NCBI GenBank assembly: GCA_041846495.1 | Contig: JBGZEX010000056.1 | Coordinates: forward strand, 1 to 52,304 | Length of the DNA: 52,304 nucleotides | Direction of reading: 5' to 3' | Source of the DNA: JBGZEX01 sp041846495 | GTDB taxonomy: Bacteria; Bacteroidota; Bacteroidia; Bacteroidales; Marinifilaceae | Shown: positions 1 through 8,633 of the stretch, one piece after another | How positions within the stretch are numbered: the first letter of the stretch is position 1 | How the letters are laid out: each line of letters begins with the position of its first letter | Notes under the pieces: model-generated | Told to the model about the DNA's origin: nothing | The model's database searches: none | What the model saw: only the letters and a program-made list of their open reading frames with translations | Position numbers and translations under genes: made by a program

Positions 1-205
1 ACGGTGGCGCATATGCTTTTGCAAGGAATTATCGACACAGCCTTTACCCTATTTTTTTATTTTTCGAAAGTTCATGTGATTTAACATTTGTCGTATTCGA
101 AGGCGGCGTTATTCGATTCAGCCTCGGATAAAAATTCGGTTTGAAATTTTTTAAAATAGAATTATTTTAGGTATTTTAGCAACATTTGATAATAAAAAAA
201 TACAT

Positions 206-1105
206 ATGAAAAGAATTTCATTTTCGATTGTTGCAGTGCTGATATCGGCAGCGGCTTTATTCGGGCAAAAGTGGGACATTTGTTTGAATTTGGAAAAAGG
301 ACGGGAATATCGTATTAGAATGCATACGACCTCTTTTATGCAACAAAAGCTTATGGGATTGGCTGTGGATTTGGATTATGTATTATATATGGGTTTTAAT
401 GTGATTGACGTATCGGAAGATATGTATACCATAGAGGTAAAATACCACCAAATGGATATGAGCATAAAGCTCGGTTCGGGTGAAAAAATGGTAGCTTCTT
501 CCGATGATTCGGCTCCGGATATCGGGGTAAACAGTGTAATGAAAGAGCTTAAAAAGGAAGGTTTTATAATTAAAATCAACAGGAGAGGAGAGATTAAGGA
601 AATTGAAAATCCTGAGGCTTTTTTGGATAGAATATTGGCGAATGCGAAGGGTTTTGATAAGAAAATGGATGCTCAAATGCGCTCCCGTATAGATCCTAAA
701 TCCTTTAAAGATTATTTCGGACTTCTTTTTTCCATATATCCGGAAAAATTAGTGGATGTGGGAGATAAGTGGGAGATTTCATTCAACAACAATTTTTTTT
801 TAAATCAAACGGTAAAAACCGTGTATGAATTGAAAGATGTGGATGCATCGGGTTATCGCATTTTGGGGGAATCGGAGGTAGTTATAGATTTTTCTAAAGA
901 AGAGGAGATGTATGCGGATGTAAAATTCTCCGACACAAAAATGGATATAGTGTCCGAATTCAAATTGGACCGGGAGACGGGGTGGATAAAATCCGGAGTT
1001 TTCGATCAAAACATATCCGGCAGAATGGAATTCGAGCAGGATGACGGGACGAGTATAAGTATGGATATGGAACTAAAGAGCATTACCCGTATCGAAATGG
1101 AGTAG
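206..1105 (+). CDS. Secreted protein of unknown function, DUF6263-like
   Basis: 299-aa protein with a clear Sec signal peptide: Lys-Arg, a hydrophobic run over residues 4-19, and probable cleavage after the Ala-Leu-Phe-Gly stretch. No lipobox cysteine is visible. The mature part is rich in beta-prone, acidic and lysine residues, with a pattern resembling the DUF6263 family of Bacteroidota exported proteins; that assignment is by memory of the family and is uncertain. No catalytic motif can be seen. It stands alone: about 120 bases separate it from the tRNA gene downstream, and no good promoter matches the consensus upstream. The ATG at 206 is the only start that keeps the signal peptide intact. 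Function unknown. Confidence 0.8.
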   Translation: MKRISFSIVAVLISAAALFGQKWDICLNLEKGREYRIRMHTTSFMQQKLMGLAVDLDYVLYMGFNVIDVSEDMYTIEVKYHQMDMSIKLGSGEKMVASSDDSAPDIGVNSVMKELKKEGFIIKINRRGEIKEIENPEAFLDRILANAKGFDKKMDAQMRSRIDPKSFKDYFGLLFSIYPEKLVDVGDKWEISFNNNFFLNQTVKTVYELKDVDASGYRILGESEVVIDFSKEEEMYADVKFSDTKMDIVSEFKLDRETGWIKSGVFDQNISGRMEFEQDDGTSISMDMELKSITRIEME

Positions 1106-1200
1106 TTTATCGCAGGAGCATACGGGAAGCGATTTTTCGAAATGTCTTGTTTCGATTTCCCGAAAATTTAAAAATCGGATAGATATTAGGATAAATATAT

Positions 1201-1208
1201 TATATTTG
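1201..1208 (+). promoter_or_regulatory. Candidate -7 promoter element for tRNA-Arg
   Basis: TATATTTG matches the Bacteroidota -7 consensus TAnnTTTG exactly and lies 16 bases before the tRNA gene, so the transcript would begin just upstream of the mature 5' end. No clear TTTG -33 box is found 19-21 bases upstream. Confidence 0.5.
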
Positions 1209-1223
1209 CGGTTGCAATTCCAG

Positions 1224-1295
1224 GGTCCCATAGTTCAATGGATAGAACGAAAGTTTCCTAAACTTTAAATCCGTGTTCGATTCACGGTGGGACTA
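1224..1295 (+). tRNA. tRNA-Arg (anticodon CCT)
   Basis: Cloverleaf folded by hand. The acceptor stem 1224-1230 pairs with 1288-1294 (first pair G-U), the D stem is GTTC/GAAC, and the anticodon stem AAAGT/ACTTT encloses loop TTCCTAA with anticodon CCT at 1257-1259. The T stem CCGTG/CACGG encloses a canonical TTCGATT loop, and the discriminator is A1295. CCA is not encoded. The polyprenyl synthase start lies 20 bases downstream with no terminator visible, so the two may be co-transcribed. Confidence 0.93.
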
Positions 1296-1314
1296 CATTA
1301 TAATCATATGAATT

Positions 1315-2292
1315 ATGCAATATACTTATGAGGAATTGGTGGAAATCATCAATCGGGAGTTTGAAGAAAAGGCTTTTGTAGAAGAACCGTTTTCGCTGTT
1401 CGAGCCTCTTGTATATATTCTCGGCGAGGGAGGTAAAAGATTGCGTCCGGTTTTGATGCTGGGTGCATATAATATGTATAGGGACGATATTTATAGGGTT
1501 ATGAAGCCTGCTTTAGGTATAGAGATGTTTCATAACTATACCTTGATACACGATGATCTTATGGATGATGCCGATATCCGTCGCAATAAACCTACGGTAC
1601 ATAAGAAATGGGATAAGAATGTAGCCATATTGAGCGGAGATGCCGCTGCAATAGTAGCTTATACGCTTATGACGGATTGCGATGACGGAGAACTTCGTTT
1701 GGTGATAGATAATTTCAATCGTATGGCACTCGATGTTTGTAAAGGCCAACAATACGATATGGAGTTTGAAAGTCGGGAGGAGGTATCGATGGAGGAATAT
1801 CTTAAGATGATTTGTCTTAAAACTTCCGTATTGATAGCGGCCGCTTTGCGTCACGGGGGTATTATTGCCGGGGCGGATGCGGCGGATTGTGAAATCTTAT
1901 ACGAATTGGGAATCAATTTGGGGATGGCTTTCCAGATTCAGGACGATTATTTGGATATTTACGGAGATATATCTCAATTCGGAAAATTTATAGGGAAAGA
2001 TATTGTAGAGAATAAGAAAACCTATCTTTTGATTAAAACTTTGGAAGTGGCTTCTGTAGAAGATGTCCGGCATTTGAGGAGTTTGTTTGAAACTCGGGAT
2101 ATGGATACGGAAGAGAAGATCAAAGCGGTGACCGGAATATATGAGCGTTACGATTGCAAACGGCTTGCCAAAGAGGCGATAGACGATTATCTCGATAAGA
2201 CATTGGCTATTTTGGCAAATCTTAAACGGCCTAGGGAAAAGAAATCTTTTTTTGAAGACATCATCGAAAAAATTCGTTGCCGTAACAAATAA
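1315..2292 (+). CDS. Polyprenyl diphosphate synthase family protein
   Basis: Trans-isoprenyl diphosphate synthase of 325 aa that condenses isopentenyl diphosphate onto an allylic diphosphate, feeding quinone side chains or other isoprenoids in the cytosol. The family signatures are all present: GGKRLRP at residues 39-45, the first aspartate-rich motif DDLMD at 80-84 followed by the RR pair, the KGQ motif near 143, and the second motif DDYLD at 210-214. These bind Mg-diphosphate. Length fits the family. Chain length cannot be read with confidence; His-Asn (73-74) and Tyr sit upstream of the first motif. It lies directly downstream of tRNA-Arg and 39 bases upstream of the deaminase gene, probably in one operon. 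Confidence 0.93.
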   Translation: MQYTYEELVEIINREFEEKAFVEEPFSLFEPLVYILGEGGKRLRPVLMLGAYNMYRDDIYRVMKPALGIEMFHNYTLIHDDLMDDADIRRNKPTVHKKWDKNVAILSGDAAAIVAYTLMTDCDDGELRLVIDNFNRMALDVCKGQQYDMEFESREEVSMEEYLKMICLKTSVLIAAALRHGGIIAGADAADCEILYELGINLGMAFQIQDDYLDIYGDISQFGKFIGKDIVENKKTYLLIKTLEVASVEDVRHLRSLFETRDMDTEEKIKAVTGIYERYDCKRLAKEAIDDYLDKTLAILANLKRPREKKSFFEDIIEKIRCRNK

Positions 2293-2331
2293 ATCCGTCG
2301 GACATTTTCCGGAGATAAATAATTTAAGGAT

Positions 2332-2787
2332 ATGCAAGATTTTGATATGCAGGATATCCCGGTCGAAAATTCCGGTAAGCAATATAAATTGGACGAACGC
2401 TATTTGAGGATGGCGAAAATATGGGCGGAGAATTCATATTGCCGGAGGAGACAGGTCGGAGCCCTTCTCGTTAAGGATAAATCTATCATATCGGACGGTT
2501 ATAACGGAACTCCTTCAGGGTTTGAAAACGTTTGCGAAGATGAAAACGGAGCGACTAAACCCTATGTCCTTCATGCCGAAGCCAATGCCATAACAAAGGT
2601 GGCAAAATCCAATAACAGCAGCAATGGGGCTACACTATATGTTACGGCCTCGCCTTGTATCGAATGTGCAAAACTGATTATTCAAGCCGGCATAAAGAGG
2701 GTGGTTTATTCGGACCTTTACCGTTCGGCGGATGGGATCGATTTGCTGAAAAAGGCGGGAATAGAAGTGGATTTCTTAAAACTTTGA
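2332..2787 (+). CDS. dCMP deaminase family protein (ComEB-like)
   Basis: 151-aa zinc-dependent deaminase of the dCMP/cytidine deaminase fold, expected to convert dCMP to dUMP and so supply dTMP synthesis. The zinc and proton-shuttle motif HAEAN is at residues 81-85 and the second zinc motif PCIEC at 108-112. The N-terminal YNG-TPSG segment (58-63) is the typical substrate loop of dCMP deaminases of Gram-positive and Bacteroidota type. Its stop codon overlaps the start of the protease gene by one base (TGATG), so translational coupling is likely. The ATG at 2332 is followed closely by another Met at residue 6; either could be used. Confidence 0.9.
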   Translation: MQDFDMQDIPVENSGKQYKLDERYLRMAKIWAENSYCRRRQVGALLVKDKSIISDGYNGTPSGFENVCEDENGATKPYVLHAEANAITKVAKSNNSSNGATLYVTASPCIECAKLIIQAGIKRVVYSDLYRSADGIDLLKKAGIEVDFLKL

Positions 2788-4421
2788 TGATGTATAATAA
2801 TAAGCGGATTACAGTAATTATACCGGTGATTGTGGTCGTATCCATAATTGTCGGTATGTTTTTGAACGGAATTTTTTTCGGGAAAGACGATAGAAGGGAT
2901 GCGAATTTCGATTCTTTACCTTTTTCCGGTTTTAAAACCGACCTTATACTTAAGATGATAGATAAATTTTATGTGGATACGGTCGATATCCGTCGGGTGG
3001 AAGAGAAAACGATTTCTTATCTTTTGGGAGAACTCGACCCTCATTCTTCATATATCCCGCTTAAGGAAATGAAAAAGGTGAACGAGGAACTCTCCGGAGA
3101 ATTCGGAGGCGTAGGAGTGCAGTTTTATCGTTATCTGGATACGGTAGTCGTAGTGAATGTGATACCCGGAGGGCCGGCGGAAGCTGCCGGATTATTTTCC
3201 GGAGATCGTATCGTTTATGTAGATGATTCCCTTATCGTGGGGAAAGAATGGAATAACGACAGAGTAATGGGAGCTCTTCGCGGAGGATTGGGTACTAAGG
3301 TCGATTTGGGAATTTATCGGAAAAATCATGATAAATTGCTCAGAAAGAAAATCGTGCGCGGAAATATTCCCATCCATAGTGTGGATATTGCTTATATGAT
3401 AAACGATACGACCGGATATATAAGAATAGCTTCTTTCGGACTCAAGACTTATGATGAATTTATGGAAGGGATGGAGAATTTCGCAGATGCCAAAAAATTG
3501 ATTGTCGATCTTCGAGGGAATCCCGGAGGGGTATTGCCTGTAGCCGTAAATATGATAAATGAATTTTTGGAAGAAGGGCGTTCGATTGTTTATACGCAGG
3601 GGAAAGCCGTACAAAGGACGGATTTTACCTCCAACGGTAAAGGACGTTTTCAGAATTTGCCGTTGGTGGTTTTGATCGACGAATCGAGTGCGTCGGCAAG
3701 TGAGATTTTTGCCGGAGCCGTACAGGATAATGATCGCGGGGTTATAATCGGACGCCGTTCTTTCGGGAAAGGGTTGGTTCAGGAACAACGCATGCTTTTC
3801 GACGGTTCCGCATTGAGGTTGACGGTTTCCCGATATTATACGCCTGCCGGCCGTTCCATACAGAAACCTTATGATAAAGGGAATGAGGCTTATTTCGGAG
3901 AATTATACAAGAGACTGATGCATGGCGAAATGAATGAAAAAGACAGTATTCATTTCGATTCTCAAAAAAAGTTTTATACCCTTAAAGGACGTCAGGTGTA
4001 CGGAGGAGGGGGGATAATGCCGGATATATTCGTGCCTGCCGATACTTCGGGTTATTCGACATATTTGGCGAAAGCCGTCCGTAAAAATTTGGTATATGAG
4101 TTCAGTTTCGATTTTATGGACAGGCATAGGGAAGAGACTCGAGGAATACGGGATTATAAGCAATTGTTGGAGTATTTGTCGGCTTTCGATATCGTGGGCG
4201 AGATGACGGATTATGCAGCCCGCAGGGGACTCGAGCCGGACAAGGCCGGAATTAAAGAGTCGTATGATTTGATACATAATCTTATAGAGGTTTTCATAGG
4301 ACAGCACGTTTTGGGTAATGCAGGGGCTATCCCCATAAGAGCGAAAGAAGATAAGACGATAAAGAAAGCTTTGGAAATAAATGTCGCCCGGGAATTGTTC
4401 GTCGAAGGAGGCGGCAATTAA
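2787..4421 (+). CDS. S41 family C-terminal processing protease (CtpA/Prc type)
   Basis: 544-aa membrane-anchored periplasmic serine protease that trims or degrades envelope proteins from the C terminus. One transmembrane helix spans about residues 8-30, then comes an N-terminal helical region, a PDZ domain (GGVGVQF about 110 through LGIYRK), and the S41 catalytic domain. The catalytic dyad is visible as Ser303 in the SASASE motif and Lys328 in the GKG motif, 25 residues apart as in E. coli Prc. I chose the ATG at 2787, which overlaps the upstream stop and places the signal anchor at the N terminus. Reading further upstream would only re-use the deaminase coding sequence in another frame. The pairing with a dCMP deaminase is one I recall from other Bacteroidota genomes. 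Confidence 0.92.
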   Translation: MMYNNKRITVIIPVIVVVSIIVGMFLNGIFFGKDDRRDANFDSLPFSGFKTDLILKMIDKFYVDTVDIRRVEEKTISYLLGELDPHSSYIPLKEMKKVNEELSGEFGGVGVQFYRYLDTVVVVNVIPGGPAEAAGLFSGDRIVYVDDSLIVGKEWNNDRVMGALRGGLGTKVDLGIYRKNHDKLLRKKIVRGNIPIHSVDIAYMINDTTGYIRIASFGLKTYDEFMEGMENFADAKKLIVDLRGNPGGVLPVAVNMINEFLEEGRSIVYTQGKAVQRTDFTSNGKGRFQNLPLVVLIDESSASASEIFAGAVQDNDRGVIIGRRSFGKGLVQEQRMLFDGSALRLTVSRYYTPAGRSIQKPYDKGNEAYFGELYKRLMHGEMNEKDSIHFDSQKKFYTLKGRQVYGGGGIMPDIFVPADTSGYSTYLAKAVRKNLVYEFSFDFMDRHREETRGIRDYKQLLEYLSAFDIVGEMTDYAARRGLEPDKAGIKESYDLIHNLIEVFIGQHVLGNAGAIPIRAKEDKTIKKALEINVARELFVEGGGN

Positions 4422-4433
4422 TAAACAGGCGGT

Positions 4434-4493
4434 AAATATAAAAATCCGCTCCGAAGATTTGCGGATCGTCCTTAACCGGATTCGGAGCGGATT
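4434..4493 (-). terminator. Intrinsic terminator of the minus-strand polyamine operon
   Basis: A perfect 13-bp inverted repeat (4443-4455 with 4481-4493) with a 25-base loop. On the minus strand it is followed by TTTTTATATTTA, which fits termination of transcripts coming from the deoxyhypusine-synthase-like gene. There is no T-run on the plus side, but the long stem could also stop the convergent protease transcript. Confidence 0.55.
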
Positions 4494-4514
4494 CCCTGCT
4501 TGCGGAAGGAAGTT

Positions 4515-5534
4515 TCAGTTTGCGAACAATTTGTTCCAGTTTTTATATTCCCTGTTTTTCCATACGCCGGAATGGTAGGCATAGCTTGCAATAAGAGGGA
4601 TGACCGTAGTGCCTTCGGCATATACCATTTGTTCGTATGTGATATCCACTTTTCCCCACGAACAGGCTTCTTTGAGGGTGGACGAAGAACAGGCTCCGTC
4701 CCTTACGTCGGCTACGGTGATTTGTATGGCGTATTTATGCATGGGGACATCGTATCCCAATACCTCGGCGCATACCACCGTATCCTGGGCGAAGTTCTTG
4801 GGGCTTCCTCCTCCAATCATGAAAAGTCCCGTGGTTACCGCTTCGATTTTTATTTTGGTAAGTTCAACGAAATCCTTTACCGAATCGATGGAGAGGTGTT
4901 TCTCCGGATTCTCCCATTGGTGCTTGGCAATTCCGAATCCGGCGCTCGAATCCGAAAAAGCCGGGCAGAATATGGGCACTCCGCATTCGTAACAGGTTTG
5001 TATGAGACTGTCTTTTTTTACGGAATGGGATTTGAGCCATTTGCCTATTTCCCATATGAATTCGCGAGAGGAATAGGGGCGTTTTTCAAGACTTTGGGCT
5101 ATTTCATATACGGTATTATCGCATTGCTGGAGTTCTTCCTCGTCGATAAAGGTGTCGTATATACGGTCGATATACATGGCCCGGAGTTCCGTATCCGGAG
5201 TATCCTGATTGCCTTTATAATGTTTGAACCCGAGGGCTTCGAACAAATCCATGTCGATTATGGAGGCTCCCGTAGCTACGACGCAGTCGATCATTTTATG
5301 TCTTACCATATCTACGTATACCTGCATGCATCCGGCGGCACTCGTACTTCCCGCGATGGTGAGGATGTTGGTGCATCCGGATTCTTTCAGCATCCTCATA
5401 TAGATGTCGGTAGCCGTGGCCGTATCCCTTGAAGTAAAGGACATCCCCCGCATGGCATCTATAAGCTGTGTGGAGTCGTAAGCTTTGATGTCGATATGCT
5501 TAATCGTTTCATTCAATAAGTCTTTTTTTTTCAT
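4515..5534 (-). CDS. Deoxyhypusine synthase family protein
   Basis: 339 aa with the fold signatures of deoxyhypusine synthase: NAD-binding segments, GGGSPKNF near residue 245, and the SWGK motif whose lysine corresponds to the catalytic Lys329 of the human enzyme. Bacteria do not make hypusine on eIF5A, so bacterial homologues are thought to transfer the aminobutyl group of spermidine or a related donor to a small amine, or to have another polyamine role. The agmatinase gene lies 13 bases upstream on the same strand, so a polyamine role is a strong inference; the exact product is not. The Met-Lys-Lys-Lys start is the only good one. Transcription ends at the strong hairpin just downstream. Confidence 0.88.
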   Translation of the reverse strand: MKKKDLLNETIKHIDIKAYDSTQLIDAMRGMSFTSRDTATATDIYMRMLKESGCTNILTIAGSTSAAGCMQVYVDMVRHKMIDCVVATGASIIDMDLFEALGFKHYKGNQDTPDTELRAMYIDRIYDTFIDEEELQQCDNTVYEIAQSLEKRPYSSREFIWEIGKWLKSHSVKKDSLIQTCYECGVPIFCPAFSDSSAGFGIAKHQWENPEKHLSIDSVKDFVELTKIKIEAVTTGLFMIGGGSPKNFAQDTVVCAEVLGYDVPMHKYAIQITVADVRDGACSSSTLKEACSWGKVDITYEQMVYAEGTTVIPLIASYAYHSGVWKNREYKNWNKLFAN

Positions 5535-5547
5535 TTCGAGGTATCGT

Positions 5548-6390
5548 TTAGTTCTTGAATTTTATACTGAGTATCTGATAAATGAGTTTAGCCGCTAAAA
5601 AATTCGGAGCCTTGTTGTTGTCGTTCGGGCATAATTCCACGATATCCAAACCGATAATGTTATGTCTTGCATTTATCAGTTGTATGAGGTTGACGACTTC
5701 CCTGTATTGAAGTCCGTCCGGTTCCGGTGTGCCGGTAGAGGGCATTATGGCAGGGTCGAATACGTCGAGGTCTATGGTTACGTATACGTTGTCGTTTAGT
5801 TTTTGGGAAACTTCATACATCCAGGTTTCGGAGTCTATACGTTCGTGAGCATAGATAATGCGTTCTCTTTCGATATTTTTTTTCTCTTCCGTACAGGAAC
5901 TTCTTATACCCACTTGCATGACAGTTGCCGATTCTTTCGCTCTTGCCATAACGCAGGCGTGATTATGGGTACTGCCCTCGTACGAGTCTCTCATATCCGA
6001 ATGGGCGTCGAGTTGGAGTACGGAGAAGTTTTCGTAATGTTTTTTCATCGCCTTGAAAGCCCCTATGCTGACGGAATGCTCTCCACCGATGAGGACCGGG
6101 AATTTCCGGTCGTTGAGGATGGCGTCCATACGTCTTTCCACTTCGGAGGCCATGGATTCGGGCGAAGAGGCTTCCGAAACCGGCTCTAAGGTGGCGATCC
6201 CTTTACGATATACTTCGGATTCGGTTTCGATATCGTAAAGTTCCATGTTTTCCGAGGCCTCTATTATGGCGTCCGGTCCCCTGTCGGCTCCTTTTATCCA
6301 TGTGCTCGTACCGTCATAAGGTACGGGAAGTATTGCTATTTCCGAATTCTCATAGGTGGAAAATTCTGGCTCTAATCCTCCGTAATTCAT
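5548..6390 (-). CDS. speB: Agmatinase (ureohydrolase family)
   Basis: 280-aa dinuclear manganese enzyme that hydrolyses agmatine to putrescine and urea. The ureohydrolase metal motifs are all there: GGEHS near residue 102, DAHSD near 128, and DLDVFDPAIMPSTGTPEPDG in the second half. Arginase is less likely because the sequence has the TGTPEP form typical of agmatinases and the partner gene points to polyamines. It is the first gene of a two-gene minus-strand operon with the deoxyhypusine-synthase-like gene. The 160-base gap to pgk on the other strand must hold the promoters of both, but neither matches the Bacteroidota consensus cleanly. Confidence 0.9.
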   Translation of the reverse strand: MNYGGLEPEFSTYENSEIAILPVPYDGTSTWIKGADRGPDAIIEASENMELYDIETESEVYRKGIATLEPVSEASSPESMASEVERRMDAILNDRKFPVLIGGEHSVSIGAFKAMKKHYENFSVLQLDAHSDMRDSYEGSTHNHACVMARAKESATVMQVGIRSSCTEEKKNIERERIIYAHERIDSETWMYEVSQKLNDNVYVTIDLDVFDPAIMPSTGTPEPDGLQYREVVNLIQLINARHNIIGLDIVELCPNDNNKAPNFLAAKLIYQILSIKFKN

Positions 6391-6550
6391 GTTTTTTATC
6401 TTTTCGATTTTGAAATTCCGACGGCTAAATTATATTTTTTGTTTTAAATAAAAAAGTATTGAAACTAATTTGTAGCTCTCCTATGTTTTTCATAACTTTA
6501 ACACTCTGAACGAATAGGGTTTTAAATAGTGGAAAATTTAAATTTATATT

Positions 6551-7741
6551 ATGTATTCTATTGAAAATTACGATTTTACAGAAAAAAGAGTTTTGGTGCG
6601 CGTAGATTTCAACGTTCCGTTGAACGATAAATTCGAAATTACGGACGATACCCGTATCCGTGCCGCTCTTCCTACGATAACCAAGGTTTTGGAGAAGGGA
6701 TCCGTAATATTGATGTCTCATTTGGGGCGTCCCAAAGGAAAACCCGATTTGCGTTTTTCTTTAAAGCATATCGTGTCGCATCTCGAAGCTTTGCTCGGGC
6801 GTAAGGTGGAATTTGCCGACGATTGCATAGGAGAGTCTGCCCGGAAAGCGGCTGCGGAATTGAAGCCCGGCAATGTGCTTTTATTGGAGAATCTTCGTTT
6901 TTATAAAGAAGAGGAGGAGGGGAATCCGGATTTTGCCGCTAAACTTGCCGCTTTGGGAGACGTATGGATAAACGAAGCTTTCGGTACGGCACATCGGGCT
7001 CATGCCTCTACTGCGGTTATCGCAAGGTTTTTTCCGGAAGCCAAAATGTTCGGTTATCTTATGCAGAGAGAAATCGATAATATAGACAGAGTGGTGAAAA
7101 ATCCCGAACGTCCTTTTACGGCTATTATGGGGGGCTCCAAGGTATCTTCCAAAATAGATATCATTATGAATCTTATGGGGAAGGTGGATAATTTGATATT
7201 GGGGGGAGGGATGATTTATACGTTTAAACGGGCGTTGGGCGGCCGGATAGGGAATTCCATCTGCGAAGAAGATAAGTTGGATTTGGCTTTGGATATTATG
7301 GAAAAAGCCCGGGAATGCGGGGTTAATCTCGTATTGGCCGAACAGACATTGGCGGCGGATGCATTCGACAATTCCGCCCGTACCGTTCTGGTTCCTTCCA
7401 TGGATATTCCCGACGGTTGGAGCGGACTCGATATAGGTCCCGAATCGGCCGAAGCTTTTGCTTCCGTGATAGAAAAATCGAAAACGATTCTTTGGAACGG
7501 TCCGGTAGGAGTATTTGAGATGCCTGCATTTTCGGGAGGCACCAAGTGCGTAGCCGAATCCATTGTAAAGGCTACGGACAGCGGGGCGTTCTCCTTAGTG
7601 GGAGGAGGCGATTCGGTGGCTGCCGTCAATTTATTCGGTTTGGCGGATAAGGTGAGCTACGTATCTACGGGAGGAGGGGCTCTTCTTGAGTATATCGAAG
7701 GCAAAAAATTGCCGGGTATTGTTGCAATTCGCGGCGAATGA
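6551..7741 (+). CDS. pgk: Phosphoglycerate kinase
   Basis: 396-aa glycolytic kinase that transfers phosphate from 1,3-bisphosphoglycerate to ADP. Hallmarks are VRVDFNVPL at residues 15-23, the SHLGRPKG motif near 56-63, the ENLRF segment, the IMGGSKVSSK hinge and the nucleotide-binding GGGDSVAA near the C terminus. Length is normal for bacteria. The ATG at 6551 is in the expected place for the family. Its stop overlaps the ATG of the following ATPase gene (ATGA), an unusual neighbour for a glycolysis gene, so the ATPase and DUF4435 genes may be transcribed from the pgk promoter. Confidence 0.97.
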   Translation: MYSIENYDFTEKRVLVRVDFNVPLNDKFEITDDTRIRAALPTITKVLEKGSVILMSHLGRPKGKPDLRFSLKHIVSHLEALLGRKVEFADDCIGESARKAAAELKPGNVLLLENLRFYKEEEEGNPDFAAKLAALGDVWINEAFGTAHRAHASTAVIARFFPEAKMFGYLMQREIDNIDRVVKNPERPFTAIMGGSKVSSKIDIIMNLMGKVDNLILGGGMIYTFKRALGGRIGNSICEEDKLDLALDIMEKARECGVNLVLAEQTLAADAFDNSARTVLVPSMDIPDGWSGLDIGPESAEAFASVIEKSKTILWNGPVGVFEMPAFSGGTKCVAESIVKATDSGAFSLVGGGDSVAAVNLFGLADKVSYVSTGGGALLEYIEGKKLPGIVAIRGE

Positions 7742-8628
7742 GCCGGGGGGCGGAAATATTTTCAAACGACAGTTTCATGGATGAAAATAAGATAAAAGAT
7801 ATAAAGATTGAGAACATCTGGAGAAAAAATAATTTTTATTGGGAAAACCTGAATCCGGATGTGAATATCCTTATCGGAGTAAACGGAAGCGGAAAGACCA
7901 CACTTTTCAATATTATCGATTCTCTGATATGCGGAGATGTGCGACGTCTTAAGCATTACGGAGTAAGTGCGGAGGTGGTGCTTTCGGGAGGGCGGAAAAT
8001 TTCCTATAATAACGGGATGTCGGCGGCACAACTTCGGGAAGAAGTTGCCGGTATACGTTATGAAAAGGTGAGCACATTCGACGTCCCTTACAGAGATCGT
8101 CGCAAGATAGGGCGAGAGCACAGCCAGCTGTATCAGGTCTTGAACAATATCGTTTACGATATAGGAGGGCCGGAACCTTCGTTTTCCGATTATCGTTTGA
8201 AGGCGACGAATTTTCCGGAACAGGCCGATTTGATAAATAAACGGATAGCCGGTTTTTTTGCCGCAGTGGACGGATTGTTTGTACGAAGCGGGAAGGTCAT
8301 AAGCATTAATCCTTTTTCCAATCATCTCGTTTTTATCGACGGCAATGAGGAGATTCCTTTATATAAATTATCTTCGGGGGAGAAACAACTTTTAATCATA
8401 CTGCTTAAAGTATTTTTAATGGAGAACAAACCTTATATTCTCCTCATGGACGAGCCGGAGATTTCCCTGCATATAGAATGGCAGGCCAAGTTGTTCGAAG
8501 AGATATTGAAACTGAATACCAATTGTCAGATTATTACCTCGACCCATTCGCCCAGTCTTTTCGGAGACGGATGGAGCGATAAATTAGTGTTTGTGGAAGA
8601 TATGTTGAAACTGCGGGAATCGGTGTAA
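7738..8628 (+). CDS. ABC-type AAA ATPase, AriA-like (AAA_15/AAA_21 family)
   Basis: 296-aa stand-alone ATPase with ABC-class motifs: Walker A GVNGSGKTT with Lys53, signature LSSGEKQ at 211-217, Walker B ILLMDEPE with Asp238-Glu239, and a switch histidine (His270) in the STHSP segment. There is no membrane segment. The family groups with the OLD/AAA_15 ATPases that act as sensor subunits in anti-phage systems. The next gene, 5 bases downstream, is a DUF4435 protein, the order seen for AriA-AriB of the PARIS system. The start overlaps the pgk stop by 4 bases; a second Met at residue 14 (7777) begins a sequence that looks more like a domain start and may be the true one. The AriA-like label is an inference from motifs and context. 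Confidence 0.8.
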   Translation: MSRGAEIFSNDSFMDENKIKDIKIENIWRKNNFYWENLNPDVNILIGVNGSGKTTLFNIIDSLICGDVRRLKHYGVSAEVVLSGGRKISYNNGMSAAQLREEVAGIRYEKVSTFDVPYRDRRKIGREHSQLYQVLNNIVYDIGGPEPSFSDYRLKATNFPEQADLINKRIAGFFAAVDGLFVRSGKVISINPFSNHLVFIDGNEEIPLYKLSSGEKQLLIILLKVFLMENKPYILLMDEPEISLHIEWQAKLFEEILKLNTNCQIITSTHSPSLFGDGWSDKLVFVEDMLKLRESV

Positions 8629-8633
8629 GTGCG

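Noticed and set aside
181..188. AACATTTG as a -7 box for the first gene
   Set aside because: It misses the essential first T, lies 17 bases from the ATG and has no -33 partner.
2655..2786. Upstream extension of the CtpA frame
   Set aside because: It would re-read the deaminase gene in another frame; the signal anchor begins right after the ATG at 2787.
4500..5432. 310-codon plus-strand frame
   Set aside because: It is antisense to the deoxyhypusine-synthase-like gene, whose motifs are intact on the minus strand.
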